NCBI GenBank assembly: GCA_018678395.1
Contig: JAHHMJ010000332.1
Location: 1-10,996 of the forward strand
From: Gemmatimonadota bacterium
GTDB taxonomy: Bacteria; Gemmatimonadota; Gemmatimonadetes; Longimicrobiales; Gaopeijiaceae
Direction: 5' to 3'
DNA length: 10,996 nucleotides
The translations under genes and the position numbers were made by a program. How positions within the stretch are numbered: the stretch's first letter is position 1; every line of letters starts with the position of its first letter. The notes beneath the pieces were generated by a model. It saw nothing but the letters and a program-made list of their open reading frames with translations. It was not told the origin of the DNA and searched no databases. Shown here piece by piece: positions 1 through 9,322 of the stretch.

Positions 1-2237
1 TGGCCGCGTTGGCCGCGTTGGGCCCGGCATCGACGTCCGTCGCGGCGCAGGACGACGTCGAGATGCTGGGTCGTCCCTACGGTGCGCGGCCGCCCGCGGC
101 CTACTACGAGCTGAAGGCGCGGCACCCCGGGGCCTTCGAGTTCTCGCGGGGCTGGCGTGCCCGCAATCCACGCCTCGACCGCGTCGGTGAGGATGCACGG
201 GGCCGTCCGGAGTTTCGGATGCGGGCGGACGCGGGAACGTCGGGTGTGCGGCGGGACACGGGCGGGCCCCCGGTGTTCGCGGCTCTCGGCCGCCGCAACG
301 GCGTGGTCGAGGGCACGTTCCGGTTTCCGCTGCTGCTCGGGACGTTCGCGGCCCAGGTCGGGCCGGCGCCGTTCTCCGTACCCGAGGTTCAGCGCGAGTT
401 CTTCGACGGCCCCAATTCTCGCTACAAGACCGTTCGCGAGTACTACGACGAGGTCTCGGGCGGGCGGGTAGCGCTCCTCGGGGAGACCTACGGCTGGGCT
501 CAGGCGGGACTGACCCGCATCGAGACGACCGCCGGGGTGAGTGCGCTGGGTGGCCGCGTCGGCCTCTTCATTCAGCAACTGCTGACCTCGGTCGACGACG
601 GCTCGATCGACTGGGGGAGCTACGACAACGACGGCCCCGACGGCGTTCCGAATTCGGGCGACGACGACGGCTTCGTCGATGTGCTCGCGATCCTGCACCC
701 GGGCTTCGGGGCCGAGTGCGGGGGTGCCGGGCTCGAGGACCGCGTGTGGTCGCACAAGTGGTCCCTCACCGATGCGTGGTTCTCCATACCCGAAGACGAG
801 CGCCCGTCCGAAGGGGTATTCACGACACAATCGACGTCGGCGTCCGGCGGACCGATCCGGATCGACGACTACACCATTCAGCCGCTGCTCTCGTGCAATG
901 CCTCGTCGATCAACGAGATCGGAGTGCTGGCCCACGAGCTCGGCCACGGGTTCGGACTTCCGGACCTCTACTGCACCACGTCGGGGTGCGCGTCGAACGG
1001 AATCGGACGGTGGGGTCTCATGGGTTCGGGCGGCTGGGGCTGCGGCAGCCACGATCCGGCCCGGCCGTGCCATCTGAGTGCGTGGAGCAAGGCCGTCCTG
1101 GGCTGGGTCGAGGTCGAGACCCTTCTGCCGGACGTGGACCACGGCGCGCTCTCGCTCGAGCCGGTCCAGTCCTCCGGCCGCGTCCTGCGCATCGACGCTC
1201 GGGACGGATCCGACGAGTACTTCCTGCTCGAGAACCGGCAGGCACTCGGATTCGACGAGGGGGTCTTCGCGCCGGGGCTGCTGGTGTGGCAGATCGATCC
1301 GGACTTCATCGCAGAGCGCTGGCCGTTCAACTCCGTCAACGGACGGGGGGATCACCTCGGGGTGTGGCTGCGACAGGCCGACGGGCGGTTGGACCTCGAG
1401 GGCGGTGTGAACCGGGCGGACGCCGGGGACCCGTTCCCGGGGTCTACCGGCACGACGGCGTTCCATGCCGGTGCGGCGCCCGCCTCCTTTACGCACGATG
1501 GCGGGGCGGCCGGGGTCACGCTCACCGAAGTCGCCGATGCGGGCGGGGGCCTCGTCAGCTTCCGCTCCATCAGCGGCTACCGATCGGTCAGCGTCGACGT
1601 CCAGGGGAGTGGCGCGCCGGGGCTGGTGCTCGTCGACGACGAGCCGCTTCCCGCCGGGGGCGCCACATACCTGCGGGCGCCCTTCCAGGGAGTGGTTCTC
1701 GCCGCCGAGGCCGGAGAGTCGCTCGGAGTCGGGGTCCGCAAGCCCTTCCTGGAGTGGGCCGACGACCCCGGCGCGTCGAGAATCCGCGTTCTCGTGACCC
1801 CTCGGGACGAGGATGCGGCGGTCACGGCGGTGTATGGCTCCGAAGAGGTGCAGATCACGGCCGAAGTCGAGGGGGGCATTCTGGACGTCGTGCCGGGCGC
1901 GGTGGTCACGACTCCGGGATCTCCGGATCTGTGGGTGCCGCTCGGCGAGCCGATTTCCCTGAGGGCCGATCCGGCGCCGGGCTTCGCGTTCGTCGATTGG
2001 ACCGGGCAATGGCGGGGTCGCGGCAATCCCTTCGATTTGACGCCGCTGGCCCCCGTGACGGTGGGCGCCGAGTTCGGGATCACGTTCCTCTCGCTTGCGC
2101 GGGCGCTCGCCCTGGACGGGACCGCGCTGCCGCCCGCGCTGGCCGGGGCGCTCGACGCCGACGGCAACGACAACGGACGCTACGACGTGGGCGACCTTCG
2201 GGCATATCTGCGCAGTGGTGCGGGAGGCTCGCAATGA
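1..2237 (+). CDS. Secreted M6 family metalloprotease with C-terminal dockerin-like loop (5' partial)
   Basis: Zinc endopeptidase of the M6 (immune inhibitor A-like) type, predicted to be exported. The reading frame is open to the left edge. The first visible residues, AALAALGPASTSVAA then QDD, look like the end of a signal peptide with an AxA-type cleavage site, so the true start lies upstream and the TTG at 9 is not it. Counting from that TTG, a propeptide-like region runs to about 95. The catalytic domain (about 95-520) contains a KTVREYYDEVSGGR segment and the zinc site HELGHGFGLPD (H309, E310, H313, D319), which fits HExxHxxGxxD. A WGLMGSGGWG segment follows, also typical of M6. Residues about 525-690 hold two beta-rich units, the second resembling divergent InlB-type repeats (GFAFVDWTG). 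The tail carries a dockerin-type calcium loop. The gene overlaps the next lipoprotein gene by ATGA. The family call is firm; the substrate is unknown. Confidence 0.93.
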   Translation, partial: AALAALGPASTSVAAQDDVEMLGRPYGARPPAAYYELKARHPGAFEFSRGWRARNPRLDRVGEDARGRPEFRMRADAGTSGVRRDTGGPPVFAALGRRNGVVEGTFRFPLLLGTFAAQVGPAPFSVPEVQREFFDGPNSRYKTVREYYDEVSGGRVALLGETYGWAQAGLTRIETTAGVSALGGRVGLFIQQLLTSVDDGSIDWGSYDNDGPDGVPNSGDDDGFVDVLAILHPGFGAECGGAGLEDRVWSHKWSLTDAWFSIPEDERPSEGVFTTQSTSASGGPIRIDDYTIQPLLSCNASSINEIGVLAHELGHGFGLPDLYCTTSGCASNGIGRWGLMGSGGWGCGSHDPARPCHLSAWSKAVLGWVEVETLLPDVDHGALSLEPVQSSGRVLRIDARDGSDEYFLLENRQALGFDEGVFAPGLLVWQIDPDFIAERWPFNSVNGRGDHLGVWLRQADGRLDLEGGVNRADAGDPFPGSTGTTAFHAGAAPASFTHDGGAAGVTLTEVADAGGGLVSFRSISGYRSVSVDVQGSGAPGLVLVDDEPLPAGGATYLRAPFQGVVLAAEAGESLGVGVRKPFLEWADDPGASRIRVLVTPRDEDAAVTAVYGSEEVQITAEVEGGILDVVPGAVVTTPGSPDLWVPLGEPISLRADPAPGFAFVDWTGQWRGRGNPFDLTPLAPVTVGAEFGITFLSLARALALDGTALPPALAGALDADGNDNGRYDVGDLRAYLRSGAGGSQ
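2160..2201 (+). other. Dockerin-like calcium-binding loop at the C-terminus of the M6 protease
   Basis: The segment DGNDNGRYDVGDL (D718 to L730, counted from the TTG at 9) fits the dockerin type I EF-hand pattern DxNxNGx(hydrophobic)(N/D)xxDL. D718, N720, N722, D726 and D729 are in the expected places, and a short helix-like segment, RAYL, follows. Canonical cellulosomal dockerins have two such loops; only one is seen here, preceded by a helical ALARALAL segment. Calcium binding is inferred from the pattern. Whether the loop binds a cohesin-like partner or only stabilises the C-terminus cannot be told from sequence. Confidence 0.65.
2222..2227 (+). promoter_or_regulatory. Shine-Dalgarno site for the small lipoprotein gene
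   Basis: GGGAGG lies inside the end of the protease gene, 6 bases before the ATG at 2234. It supports that start and independent or re-initiating translation of the lipoprotein. It is one of the clearest ribosome-binding sites in the window. Confidence 0.7.
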
Positions 2238-2617
2238 GACGTTGGGCCGTGCTGCTCCTCAGCGTCGCCTTCGCGGCCGCGTGCTCCGACGACCCTCGGG
2301 GACCGGGCACCCTCGAACTCGTGGTCAGGGGTCCCGCTCCCCTCGGGGCGGCCGTGGTCCAGATCACCGGATCGGGAGTGACCGGGGCCGCGGGTGCCGT
2401 GCCCGGCTGGGTCGAGTTGATTCCGGTCGCCCCGTCCGGGTCGACACCGGTGCACCGGCTGGTGATCGTGCAGGAAGCCGCCGGGGATCTGCGCGTTCGG
2501 CTGGCCGTCTCGGACGTTTCGGCACTGCCACCGCGGGCCGTCGTGCTGGAGGCATCCGACCGCTTCGATCTCCCCGTCGTGAACCCGGGCTCCCTCGAGG
2601 TCGCCTTCGGCCGCTGA
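2234..2617 (+). CDS. Small secreted lipoprotein coupled to the M6 protease
   Basis: A 127-residue protein. It begins MRRWAVLLLSVAFAAAC, a lipoprotein signal peptide with the lipid-modified cysteine predicted at residue 17; the -3 position is Ala rather than the usual Leu, so the lipobox is a little weak. The mature part, about 110 residues, alternates hydrophobic and polar residues (TLELVVRG, AAVVQITGSG, LRVRLAVSD, AVVLEASD), which suggests a beta-sandwich. Short lipoproteins of this kind seem common in Gemmatimonadota-like genomes, but I know of no assigned function. The start was chosen because it gives the signal peptide, has a good ribosome-binding site and overlaps the protease stop as ATGA; the same frame runs open further upstream only as a shadow. 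Co-translation suggests it works with the protease as a membrane anchor, docking partner or chaperone. That role is inference. Confidence 0.82.
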   Translation: MRRWAVLLLSVAFAAACSDDPRGPGTLELVVRGPAPLGAAVVQITGSGVTGAAGAVPGWVELIPVAPSGSTPVHRLVIVQEAAGDLRVRLAVSDVSALPPRAVVLEASDRFDLPVVNPGSLEVAFGR

Positions 2618-2753
2618 GCCCGCGGCGAGCGCCTTGCCTCCGCACCGGCCTTCCGGCACTATTCCTCGACTCCGTGCCCCGGGTCCGAGCAGCGCTCGAC
2701 CGGGGCACCTCTTCACACGCCGCCTCCCCCGCTCCCTGCCACTCCGGATTCCC
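2618..2753 (+). promoter_or_regulatory. Intergenic gap with weak promoter and hairpin candidates
   Basis: These 136 bases separate the lipoprotein gene from the MetS-like microprotein. A possible sigma-70-like promoter is TTGCCT at 2634-2639, 17 bases before CACTAT at 2657-2662; both boxes are poor matches, sharing 4 of 6 and 3 of 6 bases with consensus. A 5-base-pair inverted repeat (GCCGC at 2610-2614, GCGGC at 2622-2626) spans the lipoprotein stop codon and could be part of a transcript end, but no T-run follows. No convincing terminator was found. Confidence 0.25.
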
Positions 2754-2864
2754 ATGACGACCTCCACATGGGTGACCATGATCGTGATCGTCGGGTTCGT
2801 CTGGGGTGGGTTCGTCACGGCCGTATACACGGCCTTCCGCAAGGAGTCGGGTAAGGCCGACTGA
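2754..2864 (+). CDS. 36-residue single-span membrane microprotein, MetS-like (NSS transporter small subunit)
   Basis: Begins MTTSTWVTMIVIVGFVWGGF and ends in a basic, polar tail, RKESGKAD. One transmembrane span covers about residues 7-28, with the positive residues after it. The length, the MTTS start, the conserved-looking VWGGF segment and the short charged tail recall the MetS small subunit that partners methionine/alanine-type sodium symporters of the NSS family. No NSS large subunit is in the window, so it would be an orphan here. The ATG at 2754 was chosen because the frame upstream, which has a TTG at 2634, is Pro/Arg-rich and not protein-like. Only a weak purine stretch precedes the start. 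The stop lies 12 bases before carB, so the two may share a transcript. The gene looks real; the family call is moderate. Confidence 0.62.
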   Translation: MTTSTWVTMIVIVGFVWGGFVTAVYTAFRKESGKAD

Positions 2865-2876
2865 CCCCGCCGCGAC

Positions 2877-6125
<3,249 letters not shown>

Positions 6126-6161
6126 CGGTGCCCGTCGGGGCGACCCGCCGGACCGGCAGAG

Positions 6162-6200
6162 CCTGTCCCGGGGACCTCACGGGGGAGTGCCCGGGACGGG
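6162..6200 (+). terminator. GC-rich inverted repeat downstream of carB (possible terminator)
   Basis: CCTGTCCCGGG at 6162-6172 pairs with CCCGGGACGGG at 6190-6200. This is an 11-base-pair stem with one G-T wobble and a 17-base loop, starting 36 bases after the carB stop. The stem is strong, but no T-run follows directly (next bases GTGGGGG), so it is not a classic intrinsic terminator. It could be a T-poor terminator of a high-GC organism, an mRNA-end stabiliser, or chance in GC-rich sequence. Confidence 0.4.
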
Positions 6201-6287
6201 GTGGGGGATCGCATCGGAGCCGCAGTTCTGTGCTTGTTCTCGGCGACAAACCGCTCACTCACAGGGGGCGGACGTCGATACTCGTTA

Positions 6288-6303
6288 CACGGTTGTCACC
6301 GTG
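6288..6303 (+). repeat. Perfect 6-bp inverted repeat, possible operator or hairpin
   Basis: CACGGT, then TGTC, then ACCGTG: a perfect palindrome with a 4-base spacer, 62 bases before the pseudopilin ATG. It is compact enough to be either a tetraloop hairpin in the leader RNA or a small operator half-site pair. In a GC-rich gap such repeats also arise by chance, so function is unproven. Confidence 0.35.
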
Positions 6304-6337
6304 GGCGGGTAGCCGTCCACCACTGCTCACCCGTGAG

Positions 6338-6353
6338 GGGTCCCACAGGACCC
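6338..6353 (+). repeat. Perfect 6-bp inverted repeat just upstream of the pseudopilin start
   Basis: GGGTCC, then CACA, then GGACCC: a perfect stem with a 4-base loop, ending 12 bases before the ATG at 6366. In RNA it would form a stable hairpin beside or over the ribosome entry region, which otherwise has no clear Shine-Dalgarno sequence. It could modulate translation of the first gene of the block. This is inferred from position only. Confidence 0.35.
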
Positions 6354-6365
6354 AGCTGCGAGCAC

Positions 6366-6839
6366 ATGCGCCCCCCCGCCCGCCGTGCCCATGCACCCAG
6401 TGGCTTCACGCTGCTGGAGATCGTGATCGTGGTGGCCATCCTCGGCCTCCTCGCCGCGCTCGCCATTCCGGCGTATGGCCGGGTCGTGGAGAAGGCGCGC
6501 ATCGCCCAGGCGATCGGGGACATCAAGGCCATCGGGCAAAACGCTCTCGCATACGAACTCGAGAACGGACGCCTTCCCTCGGGGCTGGACGAGTTGGGCA
6601 TGGGGAGCGTCGTCGATCCCTGGGGCAACGACTACGTCTACGTGGTCCTGTCGGACAAGGGAAAGGGGGCGGCGGGCGCACGGAAGGACCGCTTCCTGGT
6701 GCCCATCAACTCCTATTTCGACCTGTACAGCAAGGGGCCGGACGAGAGTTCCGCCCTGGCGCTCACGGCCAAATCGAGTCAGGACGACATCATCTGGGCG
6801 AACGACGGCGGCTTCGTCGGATCCGGAGCGCAGTACTGA
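6366..6839 (+). CDS. GspG-like type II secretion / type IV pilin-family pseudopilin
   Basis: A 157-residue type IV pilin-like protein. The leader peptide of 13 residues is basic and ends in Gly, then comes FTLLEIVIVVAILGLLAALA: cleavage is predicted after G13, with Phe at +1 and Glu at +5 (E18), as prepilin peptidase substrates require. The long hydrophobic helix is both membrane anchor and filament core. The C-terminal part has GspG hallmarks: DPWGNDYVY at D84-W86, then a YSKGPDESS segment (S122, G124, P125, D126) and DDI at 140-142, which match the calcium loop of GspG/PulG major pseudopilins apart from a longer insert between them. The ATG at 6366 was chosen because it gives a proper leader. 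No other secretion gene is nearby, so it is an isolated copy. It is first in the block, 1 base before the HD-GYP gene. A type IV pilus minor pilin is the alternative. Confidence 0.88.
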   Translation: MRPPARRAHAPSGFTLLEIVIVVAILGLLAALAIPAYGRVVEKARIAQAIGDIKAIGQNALAYELENGRLPSGLDELGMGSVVDPWGNDYVYVVLSDKGKGAAGARKDRFLVPINSYFDLYSKGPDESSALALTAKSSQDDIIWANDGGFVGSGAQY

Positions 6840-6840
6840 C

Positions 6841-8928
6841 ATGGCCGATCGGATGCTCCGGACCCGGGTCGCGCGTCGTGTCGTCGCGACGTTCCTGTTG
6901 GCCGCCCTCCTGCCGATCGGGGTCGTCGCGGGGCTGTCGTACGTAGCCGTCACCGGGCAGCTGGAAGACCAGAGTCGGAAGCGGCTCGCCCAACTCGCCA
7001 AATCCGCGGGCATGAGCGTCGTCGAGAGTCTGTGGTATGCGCGTACGAACCTCGATCAGATGGTCCATTTCGACGCCCTGTCCGACCCGGAGCGCCCACT
7101 CCCCGGAGTCTTCCGGGGCGCCGCCCTGGTCGTGGACGGAGAGGTGGCCGTGCAGAGGGGAGATGCGACCCCCCTTCCGGAGGTCGGCCGGGCCGAGGTC
7201 GATCGCGCCGGGGCTCTGTTGCGGGCGGTGCCGGGCCGACAGCCCCGGGACGTGTTCGTTTCGGTCGCGGGTTCGGCGCCGGACGAGGTGCTCTGGGGAC
7301 GGGTCTCCGCCGATTCCCTCTGGAGCAGGGCCTTCGCCTCGGCCACGCTTCCCACGACGGGCGCCGTCTGCGTCTTCGACGCCGAGGGACGGCCCCTCGC
7401 GTGCGGTCTCGATCACGGTGAGGAACTCGCGTATAGCGTGTCCGCGTTGACGGGCCCGGACGGGGGAGGAGAGGTGTCCCTGGGCGGGGAGACGCACCTC
7501 ATCGCCGCCTGGGACATCTTCCTTCCGGCCTCGTTCGGGTCGGATCCGTGGCGCGTCCTGGTCAGCGAGGCGAGGGGCGACGTCTTCGCGCCCATGCGGA
7601 CGTTCTCCACGACGTTCCCGCTCGCGCTGGTTCTCGGGATCTCGATCATCTCCCTGATGGCGAACGTCCAGATTCGACGGACGATGGAACCGCTGCTCCG
7701 CCTCATGGAGGGCACGCGGCGGGTCGGCATGGGAGATCTCGACACACCCGTGGTGGTCGACTCAGACGACGAGTTCGGTGAACTCGCGGGCAACTTCAAC
7801 CGGATGACGTCGCAGCTCGCGGATCAGTTCAAGTTCCTGGATGCGGGTCGCGACATCGCCGAGGCCTCCCTCTCCCGACTCGAACGCTCTGCCGTGGTTG
7901 GGTCCCTCATCGAGGGGTGTGAGCAGATCACTCCGGGGCGTCGCGCGGCGGTACTCGATCTCGACGGTGCGGAGGCGTGGCGACGGGCGGACGAGCGATC
8001 CACCCGAGCGACGAGAGTCGCCCTCGTGGGGGCGGACGGCGGGGTGCAGGTCGTCGCGGGTCGCGAACTCCTTCCACGCGACCCCGGTGTCCGGGTCGGG
8101 CTCGGAGACGAAGCTTTCGCCGCCCTGATGAAGCAGGGATTCACCGAGACCGACACACCGGTCGAGCTCTTCCCCCTCCGCCTCCGGGGAGGGGTCGAGG
8201 GAGCGCTGGCGGTCGGAGCCTGCGAGGGTCGGACCATGAGCGATGTGGATCGCGCGAGGATCCAGTCGTTGGCGGCGCGGGCGACCCTCGGCCTGCAGGG
8301 GGCCGGACTCGTGGAGGAGCTCGGGGAGATGGCGTGGGGAACGATCCGCGCTCTGGCCAGAGCCATCGACGCCAAGTCGCACTGGACGGCGGGCCATTCC
8401 GAGCGGGTGGTAGCCCTCGCCCTGGCCCTGGGCCGAGAAATGGGTTTGGCCCGGTACGATCTCGAGCTGCTCAAGAGAGGTGGCTTCCTTCACGACGTCG
8501 GCAAGATCGGAGTTCCGGCGAGCATTCTGGATCACCCGGGGCGTCTGTCCGACGAGCAGTTCGACGCCATGAAGCAGCACCCCCTGATCGGCGTTCGCAT
8601 TCTCGAGCCCATCGAGGCGTTCCGTTCGTCGCTACCCATCGTCCGCAGTCACCACGAGCGGTGGGACGGCACGGGGTATCCGGAGGGCCTTCGGGGCGAG
8701 GAGATCGATCCGCTCGCGCGCATTCTGGCGGCGGCCGACGTCTTCGACGCGATGGTCTCCACGAGACCGTACCGCGAGGCACTCTCGCAGGCCACTGCGC
8801 ATCAGTACATCCGCGGCGAGGCCGGCAGCCACTTCGACGTGGACGTGGTCGGAGCCCTGTCCAGGGTGTTGGCGCTGGGGTGGGTCCACGATCAAGAGGC
8901 GATATCGGAGCTCGATCATGCGATCTGA
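6841..8928 (+). CDS. Membrane sensor protein with HAMP, GAF-like and HD-GYP domains (probable c-di-GMP phosphodiesterase)
   Basis: 695 residues, predicted to hydrolyse cyclic-di-GMP at the inner face of the cytoplasmic membrane in response to a periplasmic signal. Layout: transmembrane helix about 13-38, an extracytoplasmic sensor region about 39-257 with no recognised fold, a second helix about 258-278, a HAMP linker about 279-333 (with DEFGELAGNFNRM), a GAF-like region about 345-490, then HD-GYP from about 500. The catalytic motifs are intact: H519, HDVGK (H551, D552, K555), H580, HHERWDGTGYPEG (H604, H605, D609, G612-Y613-P614) and D633. This predicts an active metal-dependent enzyme, though substrate preference, c-di-GMP or cGAMP, cannot be read. 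The ATG at 6841 is 1 base after the pseudopilin stop, with GGAG at 6825-6828. Its 3' end overlaps the next gene by 11 bases. The fused sensor suggests control by signal rather than only by transcription. Confidence 0.93.
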   Translation: MADRMLRTRVARRVVATFLLAALLPIGVVAGLSYVAVTGQLEDQSRKRLAQLAKSAGMSVVESLWYARTNLDQMVHFDALSDPERPLPGVFRGAALVVDGEVAVQRGDATPLPEVGRAEVDRAGALLRAVPGRQPRDVFVSVAGSAPDEVLWGRVSADSLWSRAFASATLPTTGAVCVFDAEGRPLACGLDHGEELAYSVSALTGPDGGGEVSLGGETHLIAAWDIFLPASFGSDPWRVLVSEARGDVFAPMRTFSTTFPLALVLGISIISLMANVQIRRTMEPLLRLMEGTRRVGMGDLDTPVVVDSDDEFGELAGNFNRMTSQLADQFKFLDAGRDIAEASLSRLERSAVVGSLIEGCEQITPGRRAAVLDLDGAEAWRRADERSTRATRVALVGADGGVQVVAGRELLPRDPGVRVGLGDEAFAALMKQGFTETDTPVELFPLRLRGGVEGALAVGACEGRTMSDVDRARIQSLAARATLGLQGAGLVEELGEMAWGTIRALARAIDAKSHWTAGHSERVVALALALGREMGLARYDLELLKRGGFLHDVGKIGVPASILDHPGRLSDEQFDAMKQHPLIGVRILEPIEAFRSSLPIVRSHHERWDGTGYPEGLRGEEIDPLARILAAADVFDAMVSTRPYREALSQATAHQYIRGEAGSHFDVDVVGALSRVLALGWVHDQEAISELDHAI
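8907..8910 (+). promoter_or_regulatory. Shine-Dalgarno site inside the end of the HD-GYP gene
   Basis: GGAG, 7 bases before the ATG at 8918, within the last codons of the HD-GYP gene. Together with the 11-base overlap it supports coupled translation and fixes the start of the small membrane protein. Confidence 0.55.
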
Positions 8929-9322
8929 AACCGCCGTCCGAACGTCGTTCCCGCGGTGGGGCTTCGTGCCCCTGCTTCTGCTGGGGTTGGTCGTCGCGCT
9001 CTTCGCCCGCGATCGCGGCGACGCGAATGAGCCGATGGAGCTTCCCGTCGAGCTCTGGGGTACCTGGACGACCGCTGATCCGCAGTATGAAGGCAGGGCG
9101 CTGGAGTTCGCCGAGAACTGGTTCGTCGTCTACCGTGGCGAGTCCGGCCCAGCCGCGTACCGGGTCCGTGAAGTCGAATCGGTGCCCACCCCGGTGGGGC
9201 GGGCGTACCGAGTCGTTCACACCGATGAGGTCGAAGACCTGCAAACCCTGGAGTTGTTGATGCACGACGACGGCAGCCTGTACCTGAGAAATCCGCCGCA
9301 CGTGGTCTGGCGACGTCGGTGA
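8918..9322 (+). CDS. Small membrane-anchored protein of unknown function
   Basis: 134 residues, not recognised. One N-terminal transmembrane segment (about 16-31, FVPLLLLGLVVALFA) is followed by an extracytoplasmic domain of about 100 residues rich in short beta-like stretches: VELWGTWTT, ALEFAENWFVVYRG, AYRVREVES, GRAYRVVHT, TLELLMHDDGSLYL. The alternation and the WGTW opening recall lipocalin-like or small beta-barrel ligand domains, but this is only a resemblance. There are no cysteines and no obvious catalytic motif. GGAG at 8907-8910 lies 7 bases before the ATG and supports the start. The gene overlaps the HD-GYP gene by 11 bases and the deacetylase gene by 4 (GTGA), so translation of all three is probably coupled. 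It may act as a partner of the HD-GYP sensor; that is inference. Confidence 0.75.
   Translation: MRSETAVRTSFPRWGFVPLLLLGLVVALFARDRGDANEPMELPVELWGTWTTADPQYEGRALEFAENWFVVYRGESGPAAYRVREVESVPTPVGRAYRVVHTDEVEDLQTLELLMHDDGSLYLRNPPHVVWRRR

Larger units (their letters stand above)
6126..6365 (+). promoter_or_regulatory. 240-base leader/intergenic region before the pseudopilin operon
   Basis: This gap separates carB from the six-gene block. It probably holds the end of the carB transcript and the promoter of the block. No convincing -35/-10 pair stands out: GATACT at 6277-6282 resembles a -10 box but has no matching -35. Three inverted repeats, listed separately, are the main visible structure. It was checked for a cyclic-di-GMP riboswitch because of the downstream HD-GYP gene, and the conserved GEMM segments were not found. 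A reading frame crosses the gap, but its translation does not look like protein. Confidence 0.5.

Noticed and set aside
9..11. TTG as the start of the M6 protease.
   Set aside because: The frame is open to the edge and the residues before and after form a signal peptide, so the start is outside the window.
716..2233. Long upstream extension of the lipoprotein frame inside the protease gene.
   Set aside because: The extension is Arg/Gly-rich and lies in another frame of a clearly coding M6 protease. The lipoprotein start at 2234 has a signal peptide and ribosome-binding site.
2634..2753. A longer microprotein starting at the TTG at 2634.
   Set aside because: The added 40 residues are Pro/Arg-rich and unlike protein; the ATG at 2754 gives a compact membrane protein.
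6126..6365. Cyclic-di-GMP (GEMM) riboswitch before an operon containing an HD-GYP gene.
   Set aside because: A CACAGGG string occurs near 6259-6265, but the other conserved GEMM segments (GCAAACC and GACGCAAAGC types) and its two-helix layout are not present.
6475..6840. An upstream start for the HD-GYP protein within the pseudopilin gene.
   Set aside because: That stretch is an Arg/Ser/Thr-rich shadow of the pseudopilin; the ATG at 6841 directly precedes the first membrane helix.
7977..9260. A 427-codon plus-strand frame overlapping the HD-GYP gene.
   Set aside because: It is a shadow in a different frame from an intact HD-GYP domain; its composition is dominated by Arg, Gly and Pro.
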